Shown: positions 30,875-42,800 of the stretch, piece after piece
Position numbering within the stretch: position 1 is the first letter of the stretch
Layout of the letters: the number at the start of each line of letters is the position of its first letter
Assembly: GCA_010279815.1 (NCBI GenBank)
Contig: QEOQ01000573.1
Coordinates: forward strand, 326,145 to 390,144
Reading direction: 5' to 3'
Length of the DNA stretch: 64,000 nucleotides
Source of the DNA: Brachionus plicatilis
Taxonomy: Eukaryota > Rotifera > Eurotatoria > Ploima > Brachionidae
Program-made: the position numbers and the translations under genes
Notes under the pieces: model-generated
Told to the model about the DNA's origin: nothing
The model's input: only the letters and a program-made list of their open reading frames with translations
Databases searched by the model: none

Positions 30875-32978
30875 GAAATCAACAAAAATAATATCTTTTA
30901 TCTTTTTTATCATATTATTTTAAAAAGTACATAGAATTTCTTTAATGAGCAAATTGGTTGATCAGTATTTGACTATGCTCAACCAAAATCAGTAAAACCA
31001 TATGTTACCATTATGTAGGAACAAAATATAGGAATTTCTTTTTTCCTTTTTTTTCATTAATTGTTTTTTTTTTAAATAAATTATTTTTTTTCAATTTCTA
31101 AATGTTTTTTTTTTAAATTTAAAACACAATCTAGCCGATAAGACTCTCATGATTTAAATAAAAATAATTCTGATTTTTTAAACATTTAAAAATAGCATAA
31201 AAACGTTTTATTATATAATAAAAATGCATAAAATGAAAACACATCCCTGAAAAAATATATTAATTTTTTATTTGTTTAAAATTTATTGAATTTTAAAATT
31301 TTCAAAGTTAAATTTGTTTTACAAATTCACTCAAGTTTTACACAAAATACAAATAAGCAAAATCCCTTATATATAAGGGATTTTGAAAAATTGAATTGTC
31401 AAGTAAAATATTTAGAAAATCTTCAATAATTTTTATTTTTTTCAATTAATTTTGTCTTAATTGAAGATTTTCTAAATATTACACTTGACAATTCAATTTT
31501 TCTGTTATTTAAGAGCAAGGTATAGTTTCCTTTTAAAAAAATTTCATCGAACATTTAAATAGAATTATTTTTTAAGGAAAAATTCAATTGCAAATATTAA
31601 TAATTATAATCTTTAAAAATAATAATCGATCAAAAGTTTAAGACAATTTATAGCATAACTTAAGTAAATCCTATAAGTCAATAATTTTTAATTTTTTTGT
31701 TAATTACCATCTTAAGTTCTTCCCAACAAAGATCAGTATTTATTTTTATTCTCATCGAGACAGTAATTTCGATAATTTTCATAAATTTTAAGATTTTTTT
31801 AATTCTTAATTAAATTTTAAATTAAAAGCTATAATCATTTTGAATAAAAAAAAATAAAATTTTATCAAATTAACTATTAAAAATATCTTAATTATTTTCT
31901 TTTCTAAAATAGTATTTAGAATAAAAGAAAATTGAAGGAAATGCTAAATTAAATTTGGTTAAAAATTTATTTTTAATTTATCTAAATAGGCCTATATTTT
32001 TCATGCTATCAATTATTGCACTTTTTTAACCAAAAAAATTTTTTTTTCTTTTTTTTAGTAAATCAAATTACTAATCTATTTAAATCTTATTGATTCGTTA
32101 TTTTTTGTCTTTTTCTACCTTAGAAAAAATAAATTTAAACTAATCTAACAAAGATTTTTAATTATATAAATAATATTTAATATTTGACTAAAAACTGTTA
32201 TTTATTAAGAATAAAAATAAATATACGGTTTTTTGGCACTGAAATATCTAATTAAAATTAATGGAAAATTTGAAGCATTTTTGTAATTTTTTTTCTAAAT
32301 CAATGAGCATAGTTGAATTGTTGAATAATTGAATAAGTTAAAAAGTTGACTTGAAGCTATTTAAGTTGTTTTAAACAAATTATTGTCCATGAATGAAAAA
32401 ATGCAACAAAGTAAAGTTCGCGCGATGCAAAACTTCCACACTATCTCCAGATATGGATTTCGACCTCATTTTTGGATTCTACGTATATGAAAACCTAGGT
32501 TTAGCCAAAATTTTAGGGGGGGTCAAAAATTTTTTTTTTGGCTAGGGGGGTCTGAATCGTTACAGCCTTATATAAAGTATATCTTATTTAAGCTTTTTTA
32601 TCTCAGAATTTAATCAATCGAATCTACTCGATCGACACATTTTCTGATATAGAATTAAATGCTCTATATTCTGAGCTGGTTATCTTGAAAAAAAAAAGTT
32701 GAAAATTTTTTCGGAAATAATGGTTTTACTTTTTTTATTTTCTCTTTTATTTTTCTTAAAAAAAGTGTTCAAAATGAGACATTTTTAAAAAAATAAAGTT
32801 TATTGAAAATTTAATCAAAATTTGTATCAAAATCTTTTTCTTTTTGATTTTTAGGGAGGTATTCGACCATGCTGATCACGAATATGAACTTTGTTTTGGT
32901 CAAAAATCGGTGCGTTGGGCGTGGCACTCGATTTTTTGAGGTTTTTACGAGTTTTTGGGCTTTTTTAAGAGAAATATA
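30875..32978. other. AT-rich intergenic DNA with hairpins
   Basis: No gene. Includes the palindrome and stem-loop at 31359-31502 (listed). 31990-32220 is loosely similar to the dispersed repeat at 35230 and 49115. Short G runs occur at 32514-32556. Confidence 0.5.
31359..31502. repeat. Perfect 26-bp palindrome next to a 43-bp-arm stem-loop
   Basis: 31359-31384 is self-complementary (AAAATCCCTTATA, then its complement). Directly after it, 31385-31427 and 31460-31502 form a near-perfect inverted repeat with a 32-nt loop (left arm ends AGAAAATCTTCAAT). The origin is probably a small foldback element. Confidence 0.8.
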
Positions 32979-33274
32979 CACTTAAGGGAAATTTTAACTT
33001 TAGAATTGGATAGATTAGCTAATAAGGTGTCTGAAAAGGTGCCACTTTGTCTTTTTTGGAAGCAACAGCGATCGCTGGCGATTTAATTAAAATTAATTAA
33101 TTAAAATGATCGGTCCACCCATTGAATTTGCCGTTCTTATGCAATATTTGCCGTTCTTTCGTGTGAATTAGGCGGCTCAATGAATAATTAGCCGTTCCAT
33201 TAACCAAGTGGCACCTTTTTAGACACCTCTTGAGCTAATCTATCCAATTCTAAAGTTAAAATTTCCCTTTAGTG
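32979..33274. mobile_element. Small TA-flanked inverted-repeat element (MITE)
   Basis: The termini CACTTAAGGGAAATTTTAAC and its complement continue as inverted repeats for about 70 bp (including TAGAATTGGATAGATTAGCT) and are bordered by TA. The 296-bp copy has no coding capacity. Typical of Tc1/mariner-derived MITEs. Confidence 0.8.
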
Positions 33275-33480
33275 TATAAAAAAATATACAATTAAGCTTA
33301 ATATTATTGTTCAATCAAACATCTACGTTCCTGAGCCATTTATTTTACTAAAAATATATTTTGATTTTCTGACCAAATTAATGATTAATGAATAAGTTTT
33401 AAAAATAATTATTTGTTCACTTAATTTTTATTAAAAATTTAAATTTTTTTGTTTTTGGTAAATAAATAAATTTAAAAATT

Positions 33481-34572
33481 TTACTCTTCAACTTTTATAC
33501 GATCTTCAGTTACTATATTAGCTTCTATATTAATACAATTTGTATTCATGTCAAAAAAGCCTTTATTTGAACTAAATATTTCTCTCAAGCTAATAAAATT
33601 AGAAAGTCCGCGTCCATTTCGTTGTTTATCAAAAAACGCTTCAAAGTTTTTGACAAGCATTTTTCGAGGATCATTTGCGCATAACAGTCTCAATTCAACT
33701 TTAGCAAATATTGACCATTCGCCCATTTCAACTACTGGACTGCATGCAACATAAACTCCTAGTACTGAGTTGTTTGCTTCTTTACTCGAGTTGACAATTA
33801 TTGACCAAAGCATATCATTTATTCTATATGGTTCTGAGGTCAAGAAAATTTGATGACTCCTGTAATGTTCGTAAAATCTTCTAATCACAAATCTAAAAGT
33901 TCCTTCACCAGTGACATAATTATTTTTGGAAGTAAAAACTCTTTTTTCTCCCATAAAAACACTTCCGAACAACTTTTGAACATTAAAATCTTCAGGCTTC
34001 TCCAACAGTCTAAAATTTGGTTGAACAAATTTTTTTATGAAATTATCAATGTAATCAAGTCCGTCATCGATTTTTTTCCTCATTTCCTCGTTCATTAAAA
34101 GCCTTGTTTCCATACTTTCATTATTGGAATCACTAAACTCATTTAATTCCTTTTCTAAAGAATCAATTTTTTCGATTTCTGCTCTGTATTCATATGATTT
34201 TGCTCTTCTGTCTCTTTCTATTGCTTCCATAAGCGATTCGTAGTAGTTGTCAATTTTTTCCATGACCATTAACTTAAGTTCTTCGCGACGAATATCAATC
34301 TCATTTATTATTTTAGAGTAGTTATCTTCCAAAAAATGCTCTGGGTCAGCTTTAAAAGTGTCGATTTTTCTGACGCACTCGTCAAAATCGTTCTTTCTTA
34401 ATTTGAGAAGATGTATTCCAACAACAAGTCTATTTCTATTCATGTTCAAGCACTTTTCTTGGTCAATGTAATGCGATTTGCAAACTGAACAGATGAATTG
34501 GCCGTTTCTGTTTGTTATATCTCTATATTTAATGGAAAAGCCACAAGGAAGTATAATTTTTAATTTATTCAT
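33481..34572 (-). CDS. Zinc-finger/coiled-coil/MATH protein (family member G)
   Basis: Intact 363-aa ORF. The finger reads LPCGFSIKYRD, FICSVCKSH and EKCLNMNRNRL; the usual CPxC proline is Ser here. The coiled coil contains INEIDIRREELKLMVMEK and a basic patch RDRRAKSYEYR. MATH: GTFRFVIRRFYEHY, RINDMLWSIIVNS, LGVYVACSPV, EWSIFAKVELRLLCAND, GLSNFISLREIFSSNKGFF. It is the most diverged member here and has the least repetitive coiled coil, so it may be an older, stable copy. No cold-shock domain. Confidence 0.83.
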   Translation of the reverse strand: MNKLKIILPCGFSIKYRDITNRNGQFICSVCKSHYIDQEKCLNMNRNRLVVGIHLLKLRKNDFDECVRKIDTFKADPEHFLEDNYSKIINEIDIRREELKLMVMEKIDNYYESLMEAIERDRRAKSYEYRAEIEKIDSLEKELNEFSDSNNESMETRLLMNEEMRKKIDDGLDYIDNFIKKFVQPNFRLLEKPEDFNVQKLFGSVFMGEKRVFTSKNNYVTGEGTFRFVIRRFYEHYRSHQIFLTSEPYRINDMLWSIIVNSSKEANNSVLGVYVACSPVVEMGEWSIFAKVELRLLCANDPRKMLVKNFEAFFDKQRNGRGLSNFISLREIFSSNKGFFDMNTNCINIEANIVTEDRIKVEE

Positions 34573-36420
34573 TTCTTAAAAATGGTCTACATTTTTTGAT
34601 AAGTTACTAAATTAATTTTAAAATTAGCTTAGCAATATATCACAGGGCAACTAGTTAAAAAAAATTAGTTTATTTAATAATTTTGTTTAATCTAATTGAA
34701 AAAAAATCCGGATGGAGAATTATGTTTTTTTTAAACAAAAATTTGTGCTGATTCATAAAGAGTAAAAAATTAACTTGAAAACCTACAAAATTTTAAGTGG
34801 AAGTTGACTTTTGAAATTTTATTTTTAAAATTAATTGCTATGAAATTTCTTAAGTAAATCTTTTACATTCTAACATTTTCAAAAAAAATCAAAAGTAATA
34901 GTAAATCTGAATTTAATTTTTTGACTTTGATTTTTGACCAACTCTGATTAAAAATCACTAATTTTTCACCAACTTTACTTGAATAATATTAAAAAAAAAC
35001 TTTTCATTTCATTAAATTACTTAATTGATTTAAAATTCAAATTTGTTTTAAAAATCAAGTTTAATACCAAATTTTCTGTTTATTTTTATTTATTAAAATA
35101 ATAGTTTGGGGAAGACCCTGAGAAGTTGGGAATGATAATTAACCTCTGTTCAGCCCCGTGTTGGATATTGCCATAATCAAGTACATATTGAACATAAATT
35201 CTTCATTTTTTGATTAATTAAAATGATAAAAATGCAACATACTTTTTTGCACCTTTTTTACCTAAAATAATTTTTCTGATGTAAAAAAGAAGAAAACAAA
35301 GAATCATTGTGATTTAAAAAGGTTATTGATTTAATTTGCTAGTAAAAAAAGGAAATAAAAATTTTATTTACGGAAAAAAAATGCAACAAAGTATGTTGCA
35401 CTTTATTGCAGTATTTTATATAATTTTTATTATTAACTTTAATTTATCAAAAATTAAGAATTTTTGTTCAATTTGTATTTTAAATTCATAACATCCCCCT
35501 GTTCAGTATGTTTGATAATTATATCAATTAAATTATCTATGAAAAATTAGCAATTTTAATTTTTTGTTAATTTTTTAATCATTTTGGTTAAAAAATAACA
35601 TATCGTAAATAATTTAAATGTATTTGTTGGATACTGATGAGTTTAAATTAAAAAAAAGGCTTGATAAAGGTAAACTTGATTGCTTATCAAGCAGAATCAA
35701 ATTATATTCTAAAACAAATTTATAAATCTTCTCAGTGTTTTAAGCTTTTGCAAATAATTAGGAAGAAAAAGGTTCAAATTGGATAAAAATTCAAATTCAA
35801 TTTTTTTTTTTTAAATATAAAATTTAACTTTCGTTTAGATGAAGAGAAAAAAATATGTAAGCAATTCAATTACAAAAGAAGTAATATTATTTTTTTATCA
35901 TATTTTATAAAGAATCTGGAAATATGATTTAAACTTCGAAAATTTTTTTTCTATTTTAATATCACTCTTAAAATTTACACTTGAACACTGTTTATTTTTT
36001 ATTAATAATTTGATTCAGGCATCCCATTTTTAGATTGACCTTTAATCCCTTCGACTGAATTGGAATTGGAAAAACAGTCGGATTTTAGAGTCACTTAATT
36101 TTGTTTTTAATATTTTATTATATCAAATTAAAGAAAATATATTAAATCAAAAATTCAAAAAGTAGTTGTAGTAATTTTAGGCGTATCTTCCTACTAAAAT
36201 ACATTGTTTCCATGAGACTTAAATTAATTGAACTCTCAATCATTTTAATATAAATTTTGATACTTTTAGCAATAAAAATATTTTGAAATTAATAAATGAA
36301 ATATGAAATTTAACTGATTGCAAATTAAAATTTTTATTTTCAAAAATATTATCGGTTATCATTTAAATATTAAAAAAATAAATTATTTTTATATTATTGT
36401 TTTAATAAATTAAATACTTT
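34573..36420. other. AT-rich intergenic DNA
   Basis: No gene. 35230-35500 is a dispersed repeat also found at 49115-49390 in the same orientation (shared TTTTTGTTCAATTTGTATTT and the mirrored words GCAACATA/GTTGCAC). Confidence 0.5.
35230..35500. repeat. Dispersed repeat, second copy at 49115-49390
   Basis: Blocks ATGCAACATAC, TTGCACCTTTTTT, CAAAGTATGTTGCACT and AAGAATTTTTGTTCAATTTG recur in order at 49115-49390. The TTGCAC/GTGCAA pairs form inner inverted repeats, as in a small DNA element. Confidence 0.55.
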
Positions 36421-37848
36421 TTATTCATAAAGTTCTTCTTCGTCAAAATCAATGTCTTCGTACAAATCAGAATCTTCTTCACCCGAATCAACATCTTCAC
36501 CTGAATCAAGATCATCTTCACTCGAATCAAAATCCTCATCCTCATCTGAATCTTCTTCATTTGAATCAAGATCCTCATCATCATCTGAATCTTCCTCATC
36601 TGAATCTTCTTCACTTGAATCAAGATCCTCATCATCATCTGAATCGTCTTCACTTGAATCAATATCTTCATATGAATCGGATTCTTCTGTTATAAGATCA
36701 ATTTTTTCACTGGACTCTTTAAATTTAACTTTTCTGTTTATTTTTTTTTCGATTGATGATTCTTGATATTGATTTACCCAAACTTCAAGAGTAATTGAAT
36801 CGTTTAGAATATTGTAAAAACCTTTTGCAGGGTCATCTAACTCATCCAAAGTAATCAATTGAGAATAACTGGCAAATTTATTTTTATATTTTAAGAAGTT
36901 TCCAATTTGAAAGACCAAATTTTTGTTATAATCAGATGTATGAAGGAGTCTGAGTTCCGCGTTGAAATTTGCAGACAATTCATCCGATTTATCATTTACA
37001 GACAAACATTGCAGACAGAATTCCAAATCCATTTGTCCATTATTTCGTTGTATCGACCTGGCACGAATAAACCATAGGAAATTTTGGACTCTAAATTGTT
37101 TAGAGTGAATATCTATTATTTTTCCTTGTTTAAATTGTGAAAAATCATCAATTAATAGCTGAAAAGTTGCCTCAGTTTGATTTTTTATTTCAACTAAAAT
37201 TCCATTATTTTGGAAATAATTTACTTCTTTCCGCGTTTCAAGCTCGCCAAACATTTTCCCAATATCCCAATTCACTTTGCTTTTATTAAGAACTAAACTA
37301 TTTTCGGTCAAGATAGCTATTGTTTTATCTATAAAATTAATTTTTTCATCTAAATTTTTAATTGTTTCATTGATTGAATCAAGTTGAGAATTGACATGTA
37401 AATTATTTAGAATCTTAAAATCATCAACTTTGTATGCGGACATTTTTCCAATGTTTTCCCTAAACTCATTTAATTTTGATTCTCTTTGTTTGTCAATCGT
37501 TTCCAGCAAATTTTCATAGTAGTCATCAATTTTTTTGTTCATGGTCAATTTAATTTCTTCTCTACGAAGATCGATTTGATTTCTTAATTCAGAATAATAT
37601 TCGTCAATATAAAAACTGGGATCAGTTTTATAATCCTCTAGTGTTTTAACTCTTTCGGACATGTCTTGTCGCTTCAAATCAAGTCTGGTCTGATTTATTA
37701 CCAATTTGTTTTTGGTCATGTTCACACAACATTGGGCACTGATCATATGACTCATACAAGCGGGACATGGAAATTTTCCTTCTTTGTCAAAAATTTCTTT
37801 ATACTTACTTGTGAAGCCACATGGCAAGGTAATCACTAGATCATCCAT
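36421..37848 (-). CDS. Zinc-finger/coiled-coil/MATH protein with long acidic tail (family member H)
   Basis: 475 aa. Finger: LPCGFTSKYKE, PCPACMSH, QCCVNMTKNKLV. The coiled coil contains [85 protein letters not shown]. From about residue 395 the protein is almost only Asp, Glu and Ser, in imperfect repeats of the type DSSEDDSDDDEDL. In genomic DNA this is a GATTCA/TCATCATC-type repeat (36425-36670) and probably changes length between individuals. The tail could bind basic proteins, for example ribosomal or histone-like ones; this is inference. Confidence 0.84.
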   Translation of the reverse strand: MDDLVITLPCGFTSKYKEIFDKEGKFPCPACMSHMISAQCCVNMTKNKLVINQTRLDLKRQDMSERVKTLEDYKTDPSFYIDEYYSELRNQIDLRREEIKLTMNKKIDDYYENLLETIDKQRESKLNEFRENIGKMSAYKVDDFKILNNLHVNSQLDSINETIKNLDEKINFIDKTIAILTENSLVLNKSKVNWDIGKMFGELETRKEVNYFQNNGILVEIKNQTEATFQLLIDDFSQFKQGKIIDIHSKQFRVQNFLWFIRARSIQRNNGQMDLEFCLQCLSVNDKSDELSANFNAELRLLHTSDYNKNLVFQIGNFLKYKNKFASYSQLITLDELDDPAKGFYNILNDSITLEVWVNQYQESSIEKKINRKVKFKESSEKIDLITEESDSYEDIDSSEDDSDDDEDLDSSEEDSDEEDSDDDEDLDSNEEDSDEDEDFDSSEDDLDSGEDVDSGEEDSDLYEDIDFDEEELYE

Positions 37849-38742
37849 GGTTTATCTAAATTTTTTAATTTAAATTATAATAAATTATATAATGTTTGTT
37901 CATCTTTTTAATTTATATTTGTTTAAATAAAATTTTAATTCTTATTGCAAGTTTTAAGTCTTGACGAATTTTGAATTTAATTTTAATCTTTAAAAGTTTA
38001 ATAATTATTTCAAGATATTCTGACCAAATTTTAATTAAGAAATTTTATTTCTCAGTTTTTAAGGTCAACCTCGTTTTGTGATCACAGTCAAAGCTTTCAT
38101 CGTTTTGGTGTTCAATTTTTTGTGATCAAATAAATAAAAATTAAATAAAAAACGCAGTTTGAACATTTACTAAATTATGTAATTTATTTTAAAATTAATA
38201 ACTTTATTTTAAATCAACGAAAAATTTTATTTAAAATAAGTATACGAGTAATAGAATATCTTTTTTATAAAAAGTTAATTTTAAAAAATTTTAAAATTTT
38301 TACTGTCAGCTGTTATTTTCACAAACTGAAGTTCTAACTTTTCTTTGGAAAATTAACACTGTGGCCTGATCTTCTGGAAAATATTGATTCAAGATTTTTG
38401 AGCTTTTCAAAATGTTTAGACTCACCAGATTCTTTTTGCTTCATTCTATAGTTAAAATTGTATTCTATCATTTTTTTTTTAATTATTAATTTTTTTATAA
38501 GCGTGATATATTTTTACAAAATTGAAAGCTTAAGAATAAAACATTATTAAAAGCACAGAGATAGTAAAATTAATTTGTATTTTAAAAAATTGAGAGCTTT
38601 GTGCTTTGTAAAGCTTTGTGATCATTTAAAATCTTTAACAATTTTGATTCTATGATCAAAAATCTAGAGACAATAGATTTTTTATTCTGTTATTTTTATG
38701 CTTCTTTTGATAATTTTGTATAATATGTATGGTGTTAACATA
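37849..38742. other. AT-rich intergenic DNA
   Basis: Nothing recognised. Confidence 0.5.
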
Positions 38743-39090
38743 CAGTGTTTTACTTTAACCGCAGAACGGGTAATATTACATCATTTTATGTAATTTTACT
38801 TCAAAATATGTAAGATTACATAAAATTACATCAAAAGTACGGTGTAATAAAATGTAAGCTTACATAAAATGATGTAAAATTACGTAATATTACGTTATTT
38901 CAAGTAAAATTTAACAAAAATGCTGACGGGCCAAAAATTTGATTTTCAGTGAATTATTTTATTTTTTTTAATATTTCTTTCAACTTGAAATTTTAAATTT
39001 TTTTACATTTTATTGCATAATTTTCCACAAATAATGCTACAAGATGTAAAAAAATGTAATTTTTTATATTAAAATTAAATTTTCACTAAA
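38743..39090 (+). repeat. Dispersed inverted-terminus element, copy 2
   Basis: Starts CAGTGTTTTACTTTAACCGC after TA and continues AGAACGGGTAATATTACATC. It matches the reverse complement of 19150-19498 over most of its length, including CAAAAATGCTGACGG-type sequence. No coding potential. Confidence 0.6.
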
Positions 39091-39144
39091 TTCTGTTTCT
39101 TATAGATAAATTTGGCATCTACAAGTTTAGGATCAAAATTCAAG

Positions 39145-39333
39145 ATGTTTTCAAAGGGTCCAAAGGTATTTACAAATAAAAACAAATCACAAATTTCCCA
39201 AACTAATCTTCGAAAACATTTATTAGATTTTTATCATAAATCGCCAAAATCCATAAAAAAAATATTCAAAATTAGTTGCATGTTTGTTGCATTATTTATC
39301 ATTTTGCAAAAAAATTTAATCAAAAACCATTGA
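39145..39333 (+). CDS. Small hypothetical protein with one membrane segment
   Basis: 62-aa ORF: MFSKGPKVFTNKNKSQISQT, then basic sequence, then the hydrophobic stretch ISCMFVALFIIL near the C-terminus. An acceptor-like TTCTTATAG at 39097-39105 and a frame open back to it suggest that it could be a last exon (ASTSLGSKFK upstream). No homologue recognised; chance is possible. Confidence 0.25.
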   Translation: MFSKGPKVFTNKNKSQISQTNLRKHLLDFYHKSPKSIKKIFKISCMFVALFIILQKNLIKNH

Positions 39334-39430
39334 AAAATATAAAAAAACTTTTTTTCTTTATTGAATAATATTTGATTAAACAAAATTAAAATCTTGCTTT
39401 AATCAAATCATTCAAATCAATAATTGGTAC

Positions 39431-39608
39431 CAGAGTTGTTTAAAAGTCACAAGTCTCAAGTCAAGTCCAAGTCTGGACTTTTTTTTTTTTTCAAAAAAAT
39501 TTTTTAAAGTCCTGACTTTAACTATAAAAAAAAAGTAAAAATTAAAGTCTTGACTTTACTTTTTTTTTAAAGACTTAGACTTTTTTTTGAGACTTTTAAA
39601 CAACTCTG
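39431..39608. mobile_element. 178-bp hAT-like MITE
   Basis: Termini CAGAGTTGTTTAAAAGTC and its exact complement GACTTTTAAACAACTCTG. The flanks ATTGGTAC and AATGGTAC match at 7 of 8 positions, suggesting an 8-bp target duplication. The interior is AAGTC-rich, like 5800-6136. Confidence 0.75.
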
Positions 39609-39891
39609 AATGGTACTTATAAAAGTTTTTTTTAGGTTCTTTTACAATTTTTTCTTTAAAGAATATAGAAGATAATATAATTATTCTATTTATTTTAATA
39701 TTTAAAAAAATTTAAATTTTAGATTATGTGAAAATAAAATTAATATATTGATGCTCGATGATTTTATAATTACAAATAGAAGAATTAAAATTAGATATTT
39801 AAACAAATGATTTTAAAAATTTTATTCAATAATTTTATAGTTTTTAAAGCTTAATTTACTAGCTAATTAATAAAAAAAAATCTCAAACTTT

Positions 39892-42800
39892 CTAAATATA
39901 AAACATTTTGTCTTTTAAGTTATCATGTATTTTATACAGAGCGCTTTCAATTTTAATTTCTCTTCGGACATTCGGATCAAAGCGATCGGTTTCATTATCG
40001 ATACTTGTCACTTGGTCATATGTATATTCAGGATCGTATTTACGACCGCGTTCAGCACATAAATCAGCATAATAAGTGGGTGCTGGATAAGACACACTTG
40101 TTGTACTTCGAGCATATATGTGACACAAATAAAACGATAAAACAATAATCTTGTTTGAATCAAAGTTATTCTGGTCAAAAAGCAAATAGTAGTGGCATGG
40201 CTTGCTAGTACCCTAGGAAAAAAATTTAAAATTATCATCATAATAAATTCAATTATTTTTGCTAAAAAAAGAAAACTAAAAAATTCAAATATTTTTTTTC
40301 CGATTAAATTGATTGATTTCTTAGCTTAAAATTTTAAAATTTATTACAAATATATTTATTAAAATCTATTTGATTTAAAATTTTTTAATTTTTTGTGAAA
40401 TATTGAAAAAAAAACTCACTTGAATTCCCAGATGTGAGCAAATGAAATAATCAAATTTGTCTGGTGTTACAATTACTGTATCAACTATAGTACCTGGTGG
40501 TACATTCTCATTTTTTTTACTCGCTTGATCTTCTGCTTTTTTTGGAAAAAACCTTGTCTGATGTCTTTTCTGAACAACAATGTAGCTAATGAGTGGATCA
40601 TAATCTTTTTGAATTGTCATACAAGCTTTACGAATTTCATTCAATTCATGTTGACTCACAGGCTTAAATTGACCATCCGAAATACCGTCTCGGAAAAATA
40701 TCAACTTTTTTGGCAATTTTTTATTCCTCTTTTTGTATTCTTCTAAAAGATGGTAGACTGGTTTGTTTAAATGATACACTGTTTCTAAGCCACGTTTTCC
40801 CTTTTTCTTTTGACGCAAAACTGAAGCTGGATAAATGCAAAAATTTTCATCTACACTACCAACCACAGCAGCAATTGATTCAAATTCTTTGTCATCATCT
40901 TTATTCGATGAGCTCTCTATCTTTTCCTCAGGTTTAAAAATCTCATTTTTCTTTTCCATTTGCTGTTTGACAGGCGTAGGATGATTAACATCAATTCCAA
41001 AAATCATGCTGTCAGACTCAAAAATTTCTTTTAGATATTTACAATAGCTAAACAATAAATTTTAAGATAAAAAAAAAAACATTTATTTTTTGTACTTTGG
41101 ATCTTGTTTGGAAATTCTAAAATTAGTACCACCCAGCTTACAGTTGACTTTAAGACATATGTTAGAGCAAAGTTGGTCAAAGTAATTTTGATTAAAGTAA
41201 TTTTGTCTTTTGATATTGTCCCATTTAAGCAAGACCGATTCATCAATGCACTGGGTTACAATGCCACATTCAATGTCACCAATTTGTTTTATAGTGTTGT
41301 AAATTTTCGAATTTTTTCTTTTATTTATAATCAGTAAAAATTGGGCATTTTTTTCTTTTATTTTTTCAATGAGAAATTTTTTATCGGAATTTTTTATTCG
41401 GAATTTTTCAACAGGATTATTAATTTCTAAGCGCATTTTTTGAGCATTTCCAATAAACTTTTCGACAAATTTTTTCTCATCTACATCACTACAATTAATC
41501 AATATCCATCTCGATACACTTCTAGGGTCATAGAAAAATTTTCCGATATTATCCCATCTACCACAATTTGCTAAAACTTTAGAATTTTGTCCATACTCCA
41601 AAGAAGCTCCTTCAATTTTTTTCGCTGTCAATTCGGTCATTTTAGTATCCATTTTAATTCCATATTCTTTTAAATATGGATCATCATCATTTAAATTTAA
41701 ATTACTGACCATTTCCAAAATCCTTTCTTTTCGTTCAGTACATTTTATATTTGCATTCTTAATCTAAAAATTAAATTATTTTTAATTAATCAAAATTTTT
41801 TTAATTTTGTATTTAAAAAGAAACAAGATTGAATCAAATTATTCCTTTTAAATAGAAAAATTTCAAAGCAGACTCTTTATTTCTAAATGAAGTGCTTGAC
41901 CAAGATTATGCCAGCTAACATAAGGAGGACAATACTGGTTAAACTAGCTTTAGAAATTATTCACTTTTTTCAATAATCTAATGATTTTGATCACTTAAAT
42001 TCACCTATAAAGCTTTTATTTTTAAAATTAAAATTAAATTAAATTAAATTCGATGATACAAATTGATTTAATATTTAAAATTTTAAATTAACTATTTAGT
42101 ATTGAATTTATTAATTAGATTTTGTATTTATAGATGAAAGAACGAAAACTAAATTTTATGAGAAAATTTAAATAATTAAATAAGAACTTTTATTTTTAAT
42201 TGCCTAAAAAAAAAATTATTTAAAAAATAACATTTTACTCACCATTTTTGATTGTTCAGCCGGGTTTAAGTTTGATCTTCGACCAAAAGCTAAACGACAT
42301 ACTTCAATTGGTATGTGATTCTGGTTTCCAATAGACAATAAAGGAAGCCTAGGATATAGTAATTTTTTTTCATACTTCTGATAAAAATATTCCTCAACGC
42401 TTATTTCATTTGGATCATTTTTTTGTCTAAATTTATGTTGTTGAGCATTTTTGTCAAAAATATCTATTACATCAACAGTTTTATTTAAATGATCTACTAA
42501 TTCTAAATTTTTTAAAAAATCTAAAATTTTCCATTTCTCATTTAATTTTTGAGCCAAAATTTGTTCAGAACATTGTAAAAATTTGCATAAAATTTCTATT
42601 AGATTTTTTCCTTCTTGATTTATGGCAGCCGATGTTTCTAAAAAAAATTAAAAAAAAATTAACTGTTTTCATTATTTCTTTGATTTAAAAAAAAAATATA
42701 TTCATTTTTTTTGTATTCAAGTTCTGTTTAGTTAAAAAATCATCATCTCTAGTCTTATTTAACGCATAATTATTTAATTAGAATCATTAAAAAAAGAGAA

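Noticed and set aside
33548..34098. Plus-strand frames antisense to gene G
   Set aside because: Shadows of the minus-strand coding sequence; no independent features.
36452..36766. Ser-rich plus-strand frame
   Set aside because: Antisense reading of the acidic repeat tail of gene H.
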